Counted from the stretch's first letter, positions 9,077-17,377 are shown. The stretch is 62,843 nucleotides of DNA from an uncultured Oscillospiraceae bacterium (GCA_902490585.1 CABUEI010000009.1:1-62843); one strand, 5' to 3'. Notes: generated by a model not told the origin, from the sequence alone. A program made the numbers and translations.

Positions 9077-9463
9077 TTATTCTCCGACTATATTGATCTC
9101 AACGGTCTTTTCACGCTCACCGTCAAAGTCCATGTAAATTATGTACTGTGACAGACCGAGTGAGATCTCGCTGTCGCAGATAGCCGCAATAACCGAACCG
9201 CCTGCAAGCTGGTGGCAGATTGCCGCTCTGAGCGGTTCTTCCGCAAGAGTGGATACCTTTTCATAATATTTAAGATAACCGTTCAGTGCTTCGGGGTCGT
9301 TTGTTGCGGTAAATACAGATGCTGTTGTGTGCATTGAAGATACTGTTATGATACCGTTTCTGATATTGGATCTGCGAACGCACTCCATTACATCTTCGGT
9401 AAGGTCCATGTAGCCTGTCTTTGAGGGGATAGTGATAGTAAAAGTCTGCTTTACGTTATTCAT
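9077..9463 (-). CDS. YjbQ family protein (UPF0047)
   Basis: A 128-residue protein of the YjbQ/UPF0047 family, some members of which have weak thiamine-phosphate synthase activity; the physiological role is unsettled. Family marks seen: SSMHTTASVFTATND (residues 42-56), the CHQLAGGS segment, LGLSQYIIYMDFDGERE and the closing V.I.I.G strand. The usual Glu of the HTTA...NE segment is replaced by Asp. It starts 39 bp downstream of the DUF4097-like gene and ends 1 bp before the GT2 gene. Its RBS lies in AAAGGAT just upstream. Confidence 0.8.
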   Translation of the reverse strand: MNNVKQTFTITIPSKTGYMDLTEDVMECVRRSNIRNGIITVSSMHTTASVFTATNDPEALNGYLKYYEKVSTLAEEPLRAAICHQLAGGSVIAAICDSEISLGLSQYIIYMDFDGEREKTVEINIVGE

Positions 9464-9502
9464 AGTACATATCCTTTCGTGTTGCGGTGTTACCGCTTTA
9501 AA

Positions 9503-10282
9503 CTAACGTTTTACGTTTGTGTTTATTCTTACTCTGCCCGAGGGCGAAGTTACTGCCAGATCATCATCTTCTGCGGCTCTGCCGTCGCTCATAGCGGCAA
9601 GCCCGTCTATATAGCATCTGGTTCCCGGGGAAATTACCGTGTCGGCTTCTCCTGCGAAATCAAGATTTATATAGCCAGTTGAATTTACGAGCCTACCGCC
9701 CGAAAACTCATCTATATACATATCTATTCTGCCGCTGTCGCACTCTATATCAAGTATGCCTGTGCATGACAGCTTTTCTATATCGGCACTTCCGCTCTTG
9801 CATTTTATGTTTACCATATATCCGCTTACCGCACAGCTGTGCAGGTCGGAAGATGCGTTGTACAGATTAAGGCTTGCAAAGGGTTTGTCGGGCAGGGAAA
9901 TTTCTATCCTGTAACTGAACTGTTCACGGGTGAACAGCGTTATCACAAGGCTCGGTACCTGCTCTATTATCAACCGTCCGCCGTCCTCGTAAATATCGAC
10001 ATCGGTATCGCTGACATACGAAACGTGTATCAGCTCATCTTCAGAACGGGTTATGTAAACGGGTATATCCGTTGTTTCGACGGTAAGAAACTCGGTAAAG
10101 GGGAAGCTTTCACTGCCGTGCTTTACGTTGCTGTGATAGTCCTTGTCGAAAACCAGTGCAAACAGGAGCATGGCAATAAGGCACACCGCACCGCACACAA
10201 AGAATATGCGGATAAGCACCTGTATCGCCGTCAGTTTCTGCACACGGATATGGCGGAAACGGATATGGTTTTTCAGTTTCAT
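9503..10282 (-). CDS. Membrane-anchored DUF4097-like beta-repeat protein
   Basis: 259 residues with a basic N-terminus, one membrane helix at about residues 19-45 and an extracytoplasmic remainder. That part has alternating strands with S/D/G turns (VNIKCKSGSADIEKL..., LDIECDSGRIDMYI...), the pattern of the DUF4097/'putative adhesin' beta-helix family, often linked to envelope stress regulators. Function unknown. It overlaps the upstream small membrane protein gene by 4 bp (ATGA), so the two are probably cotranscribed. Confidence 0.6.
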   Translation of the reverse strand: MKLKNHIRFRHIRVQKLTAIQVLIRIFFVCGAVCLIAMLLFALVFDKDYHSNVKHGSESFPFTEFLTVETTDIPVYITRSEDELIHVSYVSDTDVDIYEDGGRLIIEQVPSLVITLFTREQFSYRIEISLPDKPFASLNLYNASSDLHSCAVSGYMVNIKCKSGSADIEKLSCTGILDIECDSGRIDMYIDEFSGGRLVNSTGYINLDFAGEADTVISPGTRCYIDGLAAMSDGRAAEDDDLAVTSPSGRVRINTNVKR

Positions 10283-10608
10283 TCTTTATCTTTTGAAAAA
10301 AGTCTGTATACGAATGATGCGGCAAAGGGGCATATTCTCGCAACGCTGAGCAGTATCAGTCCAAGTCCGAAGAAAAGGCTTGCCGCTCCGAAGAACAGCA
10401 TTGTAAACTCGGACAGATCTGACACGAATATACTGCCCTTACCGATTATGCGGATAAGAGCGGACGGCATTGTGATCATACCGTTTGCGGTGAGCGCAAG
10501 TGCAAATACCATAAGAACGAGTATACCCGTAAATATAGCCGCCGATAAGGCAACATTGCACACAGTCTTAGGGATACGAGAGAATTTGCATAATGTTTTT
10601 GTCTGCAT
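10279..10608 (-). CDS. Small membrane protein of unknown function
   Basis: The open frame extends upstream to 10722, but the Met at 10608 is the better start: CAGGAG lies 6 nt before it, and the longer form would begin upstream of the promoter's -10. The resulting 109-residue protein has two hydrophobic segments (about 20-42 and 65-93) and no motif I recognise. Being coupled to the DUF4097-like gene, it may be an envelope partner of that protein. Confidence 0.6.
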   Translation of the reverse strand: MQTKTLCKFSRIPKTVCNVALSAAIFTGILVLMVFALALTANGMITMPSALIRIIGKGSIFVSDLSEFTMLFFGAASLFFGLGLILLSVARICPFAASFVYRLFSKDKE

Positions 10609-10692
10609 AAAAAACTCCTGAAATTTATGTCGGCGGAGCAGATTTACGGCGTTTTGCGTATTCTGCCCCATTTTGTTTATACAATTAGGATA

Positions 10693-10722
10693 ATTATAGC
10701 ATACACCTCTTGTAATTGTCAA
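10693..10722 (-). promoter_or_regulatory. Sigma-A-type promoter
   Basis: On the minus strand, TTGACA (10722-10717) and TATAAT (10698-10693) are both perfect consensus hexamers, 18 nt apart. It would drive the minus-strand run beginning at 10608, possibly down to gltX, because no internal terminator was noticed. Confidence 0.8.
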
Positions 10723-10759
10723 ATCCGCTCAATTTATTCAATTCAAGGTTTTCCTTAAT

Positions 10760-10790
10760 ATGACAAGTTTTTCAGCCGGGCGGGTATAAA
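10760..10790 (+). promoter_or_regulatory. Possible promoter of the spoIIA operon
   Basis: ATGACA (10760-10765) and TATAAA (10785-10790) are 19 nt apart. An AAGG/TTTT-rich segment just upstream could instead be part of a sigma-H promoter, as expected for spoIIAA in Bacillus. Neither reading is strong. Confidence 0.3.
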
Positions 10791-10841
10791 ATACAAGCTG
10801 TAAGCATAGAAAATTATTTTAATGCGAAAGGGGAGCTTTTT

Positions 10842-11168
10842 ACGGGTGTTGAAATAATAAAGCGAAACGGCAGTATAACCGCAGTGATAAGCGGAGAGAT
10901 AGGACACTTTGAAGCATCGGGGATAAGAATGAGAATCGACGCTGAGCTTGAACGGCTTATGCCCACTATGCTTATCCTCGATATGTCAGGGGTGACGTTT
11001 ATGGACAGCTCAGGAATAGGGCTGATACTCGGCAGACAGCGGATAATGGAAACGCTCGGCGGAGGGGTGGCAGTGAAAAATCCATCGCCGTCCGTCCGCA
11101 GAATAATCCAGGTTGCAGGACTGTCACGGCTTATAATAAGCGGTAAGAATACGGAGGATAAAAAATGA
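10842..11168 (+). CDS. spoIIAA: Anti-sigma F factor antagonist SpoIIAA (apparent ACG start)
   Basis: A STAS-domain protein that frees sigma-F from SpoIIAB early in forespore development. LDMSGVTFMDSSGIGLILGR is the signature, with MDSSG holding the serine phosphorylated by SpoIIAB. The first standard start, GTG at 10884, would delete the first beta strand (VEIIKRNGSITAV), which is in frame and family-like. No ATG, GTG or TTG lies in frame upstream. An ACG at 10842 sits 6 nt after the strong Shine-Dalgarno AAAGGGGAG and gives 108 residues, close to the family's ~116. I annotate from that ACG, and the start is the uncertain part. The stop overlaps the spoIIAB start by 4 bp. Confidence 0.85.
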   Translation, partial: TGVEIIKRNGSITAVISGEIGHFEASGIRMRIDAELERLMPTMLILDMSGVTFMDSSGIGLILGRQRIMETLGGGVAVKNPSPSVRRIIQVAGLSRLIISGKNTEDKK

Positions 11169-11608
11169 AGTGCGATAATTATGTAAAGCTGTCGATACCT
11201 GCCCTGTCACGCAACGAAAGCTATGCCAGGGCGGCGGTCGGTGCATTTGTTTCTCAGCTTGACCCGACTATTGACGAGCTCGGAAGTGTAAAGGCGGCGG
11301 TTTCCGAAGCGGTAACAAACTGCGTTGTTCACGCTTATGCGGAAAGCGAAACGGTAGGCATTATAAATATAACTGCTCGTATAAAAGACGAGGAAGTATA
11401 CATAAAGATAACAGACAAAGGCTGTGGTATAGAGAATATAAAAAAGGCTATGGAGCCGCTTTTCACCACAAAGCCCGAACTTGAGCGCAGCGGACTGGGT
11501 TTTGCGGTAATGGAAAGCTGTTGCGACAAGGTAAAGGTGTCGTCAAAGGTAGGAAAAGGTACAACGGTAAATCTGACGTTCCGTTTTGACAAAAAGGTGC
11601 TGAAATGA
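11165..11608 (+). CDS. spoIIAB: Anti-sigma F factor SpoIIAB (serine kinase)
   Basis: A GHKL-fold ATPase/kinase that holds sigma-F inactive in the predivisional cell and phosphorylates SpoIIAA. At 147 residues it is normal length. The N box is EAVTNCVVHAY (Glu48, Asn52), the G1 box DKGCG (84-88) and the G2 box SGLGFAVME (109-117). It overlaps spoIIAA by 4 bp and sigF by 4 bp, so the operon is tightly coupled, as in Bacillus. Confidence 0.95.
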   Translation: MKCDNYVKLSIPALSRNESYARAAVGAFVSQLDPTIDELGSVKAAVSEAVTNCVVHAYAESETVGIINITARIKDEEVYIKITDKGCGIENIKKAMEPLFTTKPELERSGLGFAVMESCCDKVKVSSKVGKGTTVNLTFRFDKKVLK

Positions 11609-12270
11609 GTGCCGACAAGGACAATTCATTCATCACAGAACATTTTGCGCTGGTACACTCTATAGCAAGCCGTTTCAAAGACCGTGGAATTGAATATGAC
11701 GAACTGTTTTCGGCAGGGTGCGTAGGGCTTGTAAAGGCAGGTAACAACTTTGACGAAAGCAGAGGGCTGAAGTTTTCGACCTATGCAGTGCCTGTTATCA
11801 TGGGGGAGATAAAACAGCTCTTCCGTGACGGCGGAACAATTAAGGTGAGCAGAAGCCTTAAAGAGTTGTCACTAAAAATATGCAGACTTCGTGACGAGAT
11901 GATCAAAAACGGGGAAGAGCCGCATATTTCGGTGCTTGCGGACAGGCTTGGAATAACGCCGGAAGAAGCGTCGCTGGCGCTCGGTGCGGCAATGCCGCCG
12001 TTATCGCTGAGCAATTATGATGATGAAGAAAATGACGAGGGCAATTTTGACTTACCTGTAGAGCCCGAACAGCCGAAAGCTCTTGACCGAATGGCTCTGC
12101 GACAGCTTGTTTCCCGGCTTGAACCGCTTGACCGCAGGCTGATAATACTACGTTACAGCGAGGAGTGTACGCAGAGCAGAACGGCGGAAATTCTCGGAAT
12201 GACGCAGGTGCAGGTTTCACGCAGGGAGAAAAAGATACTGGAGGGGTTGAGAAAGCAATTGTTGTGCTGA
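11605..12270 (+). CDS. sigF: RNA polymerase sporulation sigma factor SigF
   Basis: The first forespore-specific sigma factor. The 221-residue product has the sigma-70 region 2 motif DELFSAGCVGLVKAGNNFDESRG and FSTYAVPVIMGEIKQLFRD, region 3 (GEEPHISVLADRLG) and region 4 with the helix-turn-helix CTQSRTAEILGMTQVQVSRREKK. It starts within the spoIIAB stop (ATGA). Being last in a spoIIAA-AB-sigF order distinguishes it from SigB/SigG-like relatives. Confidence 0.95.
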   Translation: MSADKDNSFITEHFALVHSIASRFKDRGIEYDELFSAGCVGLVKAGNNFDESRGLKFSTYAVPVIMGEIKQLFRDGGTIKVSRSLKELSLKICRLRDEMIKNGEEPHISVLADRLGITPEEASLALGAAMPPLSLSNYDDEENDEGNFDLPVEPEQPKALDRMALRQLVSRLEPLDRRLIILRYSEECTQSRTAEILGMTQVQVSRREKKILEGLRKQLLC

Positions 12271-12574
12271 TGCGGCAGGTTGCCGCTGACAATTCGCCGT
12301 ACTTTTTGTTTCTGCCTGTTTTCTGCTTTGTAAGATTACATTATCGGCGGACATCTGTGACAGACTGAGCGGATGCGTGTATAAACAAAATTTATTTCTA
12401 CATTTTAACCAAAACCGATAAGTTCTGTAGGCTTTTTTGTCTGTATTTTGACGGTGATGTAAGATGTTGTTAATTTGCTGTGTTAAAGTGTTTGTTGAAA
12501 GTTCACAAAATCAAAGTGTAAGGTTTATGTAAAGAGAATATAATAAACAAAAATTGTTGAAAACTCCGTTGAAA
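12271..12574. other. Intergenic region between sigF and the pdxS promoter
   Basis: No gene is supported. Just after sigF a small hairpin (GCGGCA/TGCCGC, 12275-12289) lacks a T-run. The rest is AT-rich; TATAAT at about 12537-12543 has no good -35 partner. Confidence 0.4.
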
Positions 12575-12608
12575 CTGTTGAATTGCAACAGTGGGCTGTG
12601 GGGATATA
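12575..12608 (+). promoter_or_regulatory. pdxS promoter with overlapping dyad
   Basis: TTGCAA (12583-12588) and TATAAA (12605-12610) are 16 nt apart. The -35 lies inside a 17-bp palindrome at 12575-12591 (CTGTTG, 5 nt, CAACAG), a plausible operator. The start codon of pdxS is about 45 nt downstream. Confidence 0.45.
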
Positions 12609-12660
12609 AAATAGGTATACAGATTAAAAATCAACCCGACAGGAAAGGACGTTTTCAACT

Positions 12661-13536
12661 ATGTCAAACGAAAGATATGAACTTAACAAGAACCTCGCCC
12701 AGATGTTAAAGGGCGGTGTAATAATGGACGTTACTACACCCGAGCAGGCAAGAATTGCTCAGGAAGCCGGCGCTTGTGCAGTCATGGCGCTCGAGCGTAT
12801 TCCTGCTGATATCCGTGCCGCAGGCGGCGTTGCAAGAATGAGCGACCCCGCTATGATAAAGGGTATCCAGAATGCAGTTACAATTCCCGTAATGGCTAAG
12901 TGCCGTATCGGTCATTTCGCAGAGGCACAGATACTCGAAGCTATCGAAATCGACTATATCGACGAGAGTGAAGTTCTGTCACCGGCAGATGACAAGTACC
13001 ACATTGACAAGACAAAGTTCAATGTACCTTTCGTATGCGGTGCCAAGGATTTAGGCGAAGCACTCCGCCGTATCTCCGAGGGTGCATCTATGATAAGAAC
13101 CAAGGGTGAGCCCGGTACCGGTGACGTTGTGCAGGCTGTAAGACACATGAGAATGATGCAGCAGGAAATCCGCAGACTGACTTCCATGTCAAAGGACGAG
13201 CTTTACCAGGCGGCTAAGGACTTACAGGTTGACTATGAGCTTGTAAAGTATGTTGCCGAAAACGGCAAGCTCCCCGTTGTAAACTTCGCCGCAGGCGGTG
13301 TTGCAACTCCTGCCGATGCCGCACTGATGATGCAGCTCGGTGCTGAGGGTGTATTCGTAGGAAGCGGTATCTTCAAGTCAGGTAACCCTGCAAAGAAAGC
13401 CGCCGCTATTGTAAAGGCTGTAACAAACTACACAGACGCTAAGATGATCGCAGAGCTTTCAGAGGATCTCGGCGAGGCTATGGTCGGCATAAACGAGCAG
13501 GAAATCGCTCTCCTCATGGCTGAAAGAGGCAAATAA
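12661..13536 (+). CDS. pdxS: Pyridoxal 5'-phosphate synthase lyase subunit PdxS
   Basis: A (beta/alpha)8-barrel enzyme making pyridoxal 5'-phosphate from ribose 5-phosphate, glyceraldehyde 3-phosphate and ammonia supplied by PdxT. At 291 residues it is full length. The catalytic Lys80 sits in PVMAKCRIGHF, the second lysine Lys148 in MIRTKGEPGTG, and Asp23 in IMDVTTPEQA. A Shine-Dalgarno GGAAAGGA precedes the ATG. pdxT follows after 245 bp, unusually far for this pair. Confidence 0.96.
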   Translation: MSNERYELNKNLAQMLKGGVIMDVTTPEQARIAQEAGACAVMALERIPADIRAAGGVARMSDPAMIKGIQNAVTIPVMAKCRIGHFAEAQILEAIEIDYIDESEVLSPADDKYHIDKTKFNVPFVCGAKDLGEALRRISEGASMIRTKGEPGTGDVVQAVRHMRMMQQEIRRLTSMSKDELYQAAKDLQVDYELVKYVAENGKLPVVNFAAGGVATPADAALMMQLGAEGVFVGSGIFKSGNPAKKAAAIVKAVTNYTDAKMIAELSEDLGEAMVGINEQEIALLMAERGK

Positions 13537-13781
13537 GCCGAGTTCCTCGGCTCGAAATTCCGACCTTTTTAAAGGTCGGTGCGTTGCTAAGAGCAGTAGG
13601 ACGGTCGGGGATAAACGATATTCCGGTTTATTGTGAATTGTGGCGAGTTGCCGCTTTAAGTTCCACCTATAAAAATGTTTGCAATATATAAAGGATGTAA
13701 AGCGGCGTATTTATAAAAAAGTGCTGAGCAAAAAGAAAAAAGGTTGCTGTAATAAACCACTCAGCCGAAAGGACACAACTA
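13537..13781 (+). other. pdxS-pdxT intercistronic region with two hairpins
   Basis: Two hairpins follow pdxS: GCCGAG/CTCGGC (about 13537-13551) and a 9-bp stem CCGACCTTT/AAAGGTCGG (about 13560-13580). Neither has a strong T-run, so they may stabilise or partly attenuate the message. The remainder is AT-rich with no gene seen. Confidence 0.4.
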
Positions 13782-14339
13782 ATGACAGTAGCAGTTCTCG
13801 CACTCCAGGGTGCGTTTATAGAGCATGAAAAGATACTCTCAAAGCTCGGTGCAGACAGCTTTGAAATACGTCAGAAAAAGGATCTTGAACGCAGTTTTGA
13901 CCGCCTTATAATTCCCGGCGGTGAAAGCACGGTGCAGGGAAAACTGCTCCGTGAGCTTGATCTGTTTGACGGGATAAAGAGCCGTATCGAAGGCGGTATG
14001 CCTGTTTACGGCACCTGTGCAGGTCTTATCCTGCTTGCAAAGTCGATTTCAAACGACAGTGCACAGCATTTACAGACAATGTCGATCGTCGCTAACCGTA
14101 ATGCTTACGGCAGACAGCTCGGAAGTTTCCACACGGACGCTCAGTTTGACGGGGTGGGTGTTGTTCCTATGACATTTATCCGTGCGCCGTATATTGATGA
14201 GGTGTTCGATGACACAGAGGTTCTCTCCGAAGTCGGAGGAAAGATAGTTGCCGCAAGGCAGAAAAATCAGCTGGTTACCGCTTTCCACCCGGAACTTGAC
14301 GGGGATACAAGGGTACACGAGTATTTTCTTAATATGTGA
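13782..14339 (+). CDS. pdxT: Pyridoxal 5'-phosphate synthase glutaminase subunit PdxT
   Basis: A class I glutamine amidotransferase that releases ammonia for PdxS in the PdxS12-PdxT12 complex. In the 185-residue product the triad is visible: Cys79 in YGTCAGL, His169 and Glu171 in FHPELDGD. PGGEST (45-50) forms the oxyanion region. The RBS CGAAAGGA precedes the ATG. It is followed by a terminator shared with the converging Lgt-family gene. Confidence 0.95.
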   Translation: MTVAVLALQGAFIEHEKILSKLGADSFEIRQKKDLERSFDRLIIPGGESTVQGKLLRELDLFDGIKSRIEGGMPVYGTCAGLILLAKSISNDSAQHLQTMSIVANRNAYGRQLGSFHTDAQFDGVGVVPMTFIRAPYIDEVFDDTEVLSEVGGKIVAARQKNQLVTAFHPELDGDTRVHEYFLNM

Positions 14340-14355
14340 TCTTAATAAGATATGC

Positions 14356-14396
14356 AGAAACGTCGGAACGTTTATTCGCTCCGACGTTTTATTTTA
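14356..14396 (+). terminator. Terminator between pdxT and the Lgt-family gene
   Basis: The stem AAACGTCGGA / TCCGACGTTT, with a loop of about 12 nt, is followed by TATTTTATT. Its A-rich 5' side means it could also serve the convergent minus-strand gene. Confidence 0.7.
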
Positions 14397-15200
14397 TTCT
14401 GTTGTCTGTGAGGGTTCTTTATGTTTGTTGCTTTTTATGCGGTTTACTATAGTATAAACGATTATTGTGACAAAGATAATCAACGCTATTATCTGGGACG
14501 TTGAAAGTCCGAAGAGGTGACCTCTGTAATCATCGCCACGGAAGAACTCGAGTATGAATCTGCCTATAGCGTATATGAACATATAAAGGAGGAACAGTTT
14601 GCCTTTGAGTTTGTTTTTGTTAAGCAGAACAAGTATCACTGCAAAAAGACAGAGGTTAAACCCTGCCTCAAACAGCTGAACGGGGAAACGGTTCACGCCG
14701 TTTGCCGACTCGATCACACTGTTGTGGAACGTAAATCCGAAATCAGACTCGATGCCGTAACAGCATCCGCCGAGGAAACAGCCTATCCTGCCGAAGAAAT
14801 GGAACAGCGGCACACCTGCCGCAAGTATATCGGCATAGTCTGTGAAGTTTTCGAGCTTTGTCGTTTTGGCGTAAATATAGCCTGCAAGTATTCCGCCGAG
14901 CAGTCCGCCGTAGAATACCTGACCGCCGAAAATAAATACGGCATAGTCGAGAAAATCCTGAAAACTGCTTGCCCCGAACAGCATCGGCATATACTGCGTG
15001 TTGGTAACGCCGTAGAGTATATGTCCGCCGATAAATACGCCGATAACTGAGAACAGTATCAGAAATACCATTCTCACTTCGTCAAGCGACTTTTTCTTTG
15101 CCGTTACATAAGCAAAAGCTCCTGCGATAAGACTGCCTGCAAGAGATGCCAGCATATACGGACTGAGTTCCTTGCCGAATATAAAGAAATTTCCTACCAT
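14394..15200 (-). CDS. Prolipoprotein diacylglyceryl transferase family protein
   Basis: 268 residues with about seven membrane helices. Lgt attaches diacylglycerol from phosphatidylglycerol to the lipobox cysteine of prolipoproteins. Family marks: FGRIGCFLGGCCYG (residues 136-149, containing the conserved Arg at 138), FPVQLFEA and ILEFFRGDDYRG. The segment that carries the essential His103 in E. coli (FHGGL) reads FYGGL here (Tyr97). This may be the housekeeping Lgt with a tolerated change or a paralogue with another substrate. The lipoprotein encoded at 53.3 kb shows that the organism needs an Lgt. Confidence 0.75.
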   Translation of the reverse strand: MVGNFFIFGKELSPYMLASLAGSLIAGAFAYVTAKKKSLDEVRMVFLILFSVIGVFIGGHILYGVTNTQYMPMLFGASSFQDFLDYAVFIFGGQVFYGGLLGGILAGYIYAKTTKLENFTDYADILAAGVPLFHFFGRIGCFLGGCCYGIESDFGFTFHNSVIESANGVNRFPVQLFEAGFNLCLFAVILVLLNKNKLKGKLFLLYMFIYAIGRFILEFFRGDDYRGHLFGLSTSQIIALIIFVTIIVYTIVNRIKSNKHKEPSQTTE

Positions 15201-15229
15201 AAATTATAATTACCCTTTGCTGATTATAC

Positions 15230-15259
15230 ACAAAAAGCACCTGCCGAACAGGTGCTTCT
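15230..15259 (-). terminator. Terminator of the DUF4190 gene
   Basis: The stem AGCACCTG / CAGGTGCT with a 4-nt loop is followed on the minus strand by TTTTTG, 22 nt after the stop codon. Confidence 0.8.
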
Positions 15260-15281
15260 ATGTAGTAGTGAAAACTGCCGA

Positions 15282-15578
15282 TTAATAAGTTATGCTTCCT
15301 GCAATGCCTGCTGCTGCACCGATGATGCAAACTACACAGATAATGCCGATAACTTCTAATGCTGTACCGATGATACCGAGTACAAGACCTGCAAGAGCAA
15401 GACCCTTGGGCTCATTAGCTTCCTGAGCCTTCTTCATGCCGATAGCACCTAAAACGATACCAACGATAGCGAGTACCAGTGTGAAGTACTGTACAACGGG
15501 TATGAACGAACCAACGATACCTAAGATACCGCAAACGAGGGCTGCAATTGAAATACCCTTGCTGTTATTGTTCTGCAT
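15282..15578 (-). CDS. DUF4190-type small membrane protein
   Basis: The open frame begins at 15632, but the Met at 15578 is preferred because AGGAGG lies 8 nt upstream of it. The 98-residue product has two hydrophobic stretches: SIAALVCGILGIVGSFIP then LVLAIVGIVLGAIGMKKA, and GLALAGLVLGIIGTALEVIG. This Gly-rich double-helix pattern matches DUF4190, often found in Firmicutes membrane proteins of unknown function. It is a single-gene unit with its own promoter and terminator. Confidence 0.7.
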   Translation of the reverse strand: MQNNNSKGISIAALVCGILGIVGSFIPVVQYFTLVLAIVGIVLGAIGMKKAQEANEPKGLALAGLVLGIIGTALEVIGIICVVCIIGAAAGIAGSITY

Positions 15579-15649
15579 TACAATAATCCTCCTGAAATCA
15601 ATAAATAAATGTGTGGAAAACCACTGCGGCACGATTTGCCGTTATTTTG

Positions 15650-15678
15650 ATTTTATCACAATTTTAACACACTGTCAA
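15650..15678 (-). promoter_or_regulatory. Sigma-A-type promoter of the DUF4190 gene
   Basis: On the minus strand TTGACA (15678-15673) and TAAAAT (15655-15650) are separated by 17 nt, about 70 nt upstream of the start codon. Confidence 0.75.
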
Positions 15679-15769
15679 GGTAAATTAATTTTATTAACTA
15701 AATTCGTAAGTCTGTACAAATACGGAGAAAATTTTGTTACATTTTGCACATTTCGGTTTATTATGGGGT

Positions 15770-15799
15770 AAAAAATCACCCACCGTCAAGGTGGATGAA
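15770..15799 (-). terminator. Terminator of the M20 carbamoylase unit
   Basis: On the minus strand TCATCCACC / GGTGGGTGA with a 5-nt loop is followed by a T-run (TTTTTT), about 60 nt after the stop codon. Confidence 0.65.
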
Positions 15800-15861
15800 A
15801 TTAAATCAGATAAAGCAAAATCAGTCAGGAAATATACCAAAAAAGAAGTGGTTGTCAAAAC

Positions 15862-16536
15862 TTAATCGTTATCTGCCTTGAGGACGGCGTTCAGCATGAC
15901 TGTTGCGCCCTCGGTGCAATGCTCGGGGCTGGAATATTCGGGTTCGCAGTGCGATAAACCGTCCTTTGACTGTACGAATATCATAGTTGTCGGGAGCATA
16001 TATGCGGCGAACTGTGCGTCATGACCTGCGCCTGAGTGGATATACTGGTGCTTGATGCCGCATTCCTCTGCAGCCGCCTTTACATAGCCGACGAGCTTCT
16101 TGTCCCAGTAAACTGTATCACGGTTCCATGCCTTTTCTACCTTGCAGGTACAGCCTGCCCATGTCTTTTCTTCACATGACTTGACGATAGCGAGTACCTT
16201 TTCGAGTACCTTGGGGTCTTCGTGACGTGAGTCAAACGAGAAGTCGAAGAAATCGGGTACGCAGGTATGTACGCAGGGGTGGCATACAACCTCACCTGTT
16301 GTATAAACAAGATCGCTGTAGCCGAGCTTATCAATTTCCTCATGCAGATAGCACAGAGCCTGTGATGCGGCAAAGAATGCGTCACGGCGCTTGGGCATCG
16401 GGAATGTGCCTGCGTGGGTTGTCTGACCGTAGAACTTCAGTCTGTAGTTGAACATACCGAGTACGCAGTCAACAACGCCGATATCGTTTCCTGCATCTTC
16501 AAGGATAGGACCCTGCTCGATGTGTGTTTCAAACAT
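15862..16536 (-). pseudogene. M20-family N-carbamoyl-amino-acid hydrolase, C-terminal half (frame broken)
   Basis: 224 residues matching the second half of the hydantoinase/carbamoylase branch of the M20 family (beta-ureidopropionase, N-carbamoyl-L-amino acid amidohydrolase, allantoate amidohydrolase). It begins at ETHIEQGPILE (metal ligand His5). FYGQTTHAGTFPM opens the dimerisation domain, SGAGHDA holds His172, and SHCEPE (His196) is the last metal ligand. Its ATG overlaps the stop of the N-terminal half by 1 bp (TAATG). Together the two give ~419 residues, normal for one enzyme. Adding one base at the junction would restore a single frame. It is either a disabled gene, an assembly error, or two chains made by stop-and-restart translation. 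Confidence 0.8.
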
Positions 16537-17123
16537 TACATATATCTGTCGGGGGACAGGCGGTACTTCTTATCGCCCTTGAAGCCCGACTTATCGAGTG
16601 CTTCACCGAATGTTGATGTATTATCAAGGATGCTCTTTGAGTTCATCATATCCTCATATTTGAACTTGCATCTGATATCTTCGGGCAGATAGTCGTAACA
16701 TACGATACCTGAGCACATCATTGCAGGGGGATAAAGCGAACCCTCTTCGTTTGTCCATATCATAGCGGTAAGGGGGTGCTTGTGGGGAATGTTCTTCTCA
16801 TGAACTGTTTCAAGAACCTCCATTGCCGACATAACACCGAGAATACCGTCATAGTTACCGCCGTTCTTAACGGAGTCGCAATGGGAAGCCATTACGATAC
16901 GCTTTGCATCGGGGTCTGTGCCGGGGAGTGTTGCATAGATATTTGCAACATCATCTATCTCTATCTCTGCACCGATAGCCTTCATACGCTTGATGAACTC
17001 GTTACGAGCCATGATAGCCTCGGGTGAGAGTGAGTAACGTGTGATACCGCCGTGGCCTGCATCACCGAATTTGCTGAAAGTTGAGATCTTATCCTTCATT
17101 CTGTCTAAACTGCATTCATACAT
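16536..17123 (-). pseudogene. M20-family N-carbamoyl-amino-acid hydrolase, N-terminal half (frame broken)
   Basis: 195 residues with the first metal-binding part of the M20 carbamoylase fold: ASHCDSV (His81, Asp83), GGNYDGILGV (Asp92) and WTNEEGS (Glu126/127). It runs through SPDRYM and meets TAA exactly where the conserved HIEQG strand should follow. Activity needs ligands from both halves. As beta-ureidopropionase it would complete the pyrimidine pathway whose other enzymes are encoded at 58-63 kb, but specificity among N-carbamoyl amino acids or allantoate cannot be read here. The RBS GGAAAGGA is upstream. Confidence 0.8.
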
Positions 17124-17377
17124 TTGTACGTCATCCTTTCCTTAGTAAACAGAAACGACGCAGAACTTTTATCGTCCTGCGCCGTTGCGGTACTTGTTTT
17201 TTCTTTACCTGTATTGTACTACCGAAAGACTGAGAGATCAACCTGTTTTTTTGCCTTTTGTGCCGTAGCACAAGCACGTTTGTGCAAGTTTAGAGTTTAT
17301 AACTTGCAAATTCATCTTTAAGCAAGCGAATATATAAGGAAAATCGGAATAAATTTGAATTAAGTTGTCCGTACAAA
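17124..17377. other. Intergenic region upstream of the M20 genes
   Basis: No gene is supported. A GC-rich imperfect hairpin (ACGCAG...CTGCGC, about 17158-17187) sits just upstream of the M20 start; the rest is AT-rich. Confidence 0.35.

Noticed and set aside
9839..10621. 260-residue plus-strand frame
   Set aside because: It is the complement of the two minus-strand membrane-protein genes, with no RBS and unlike any family.
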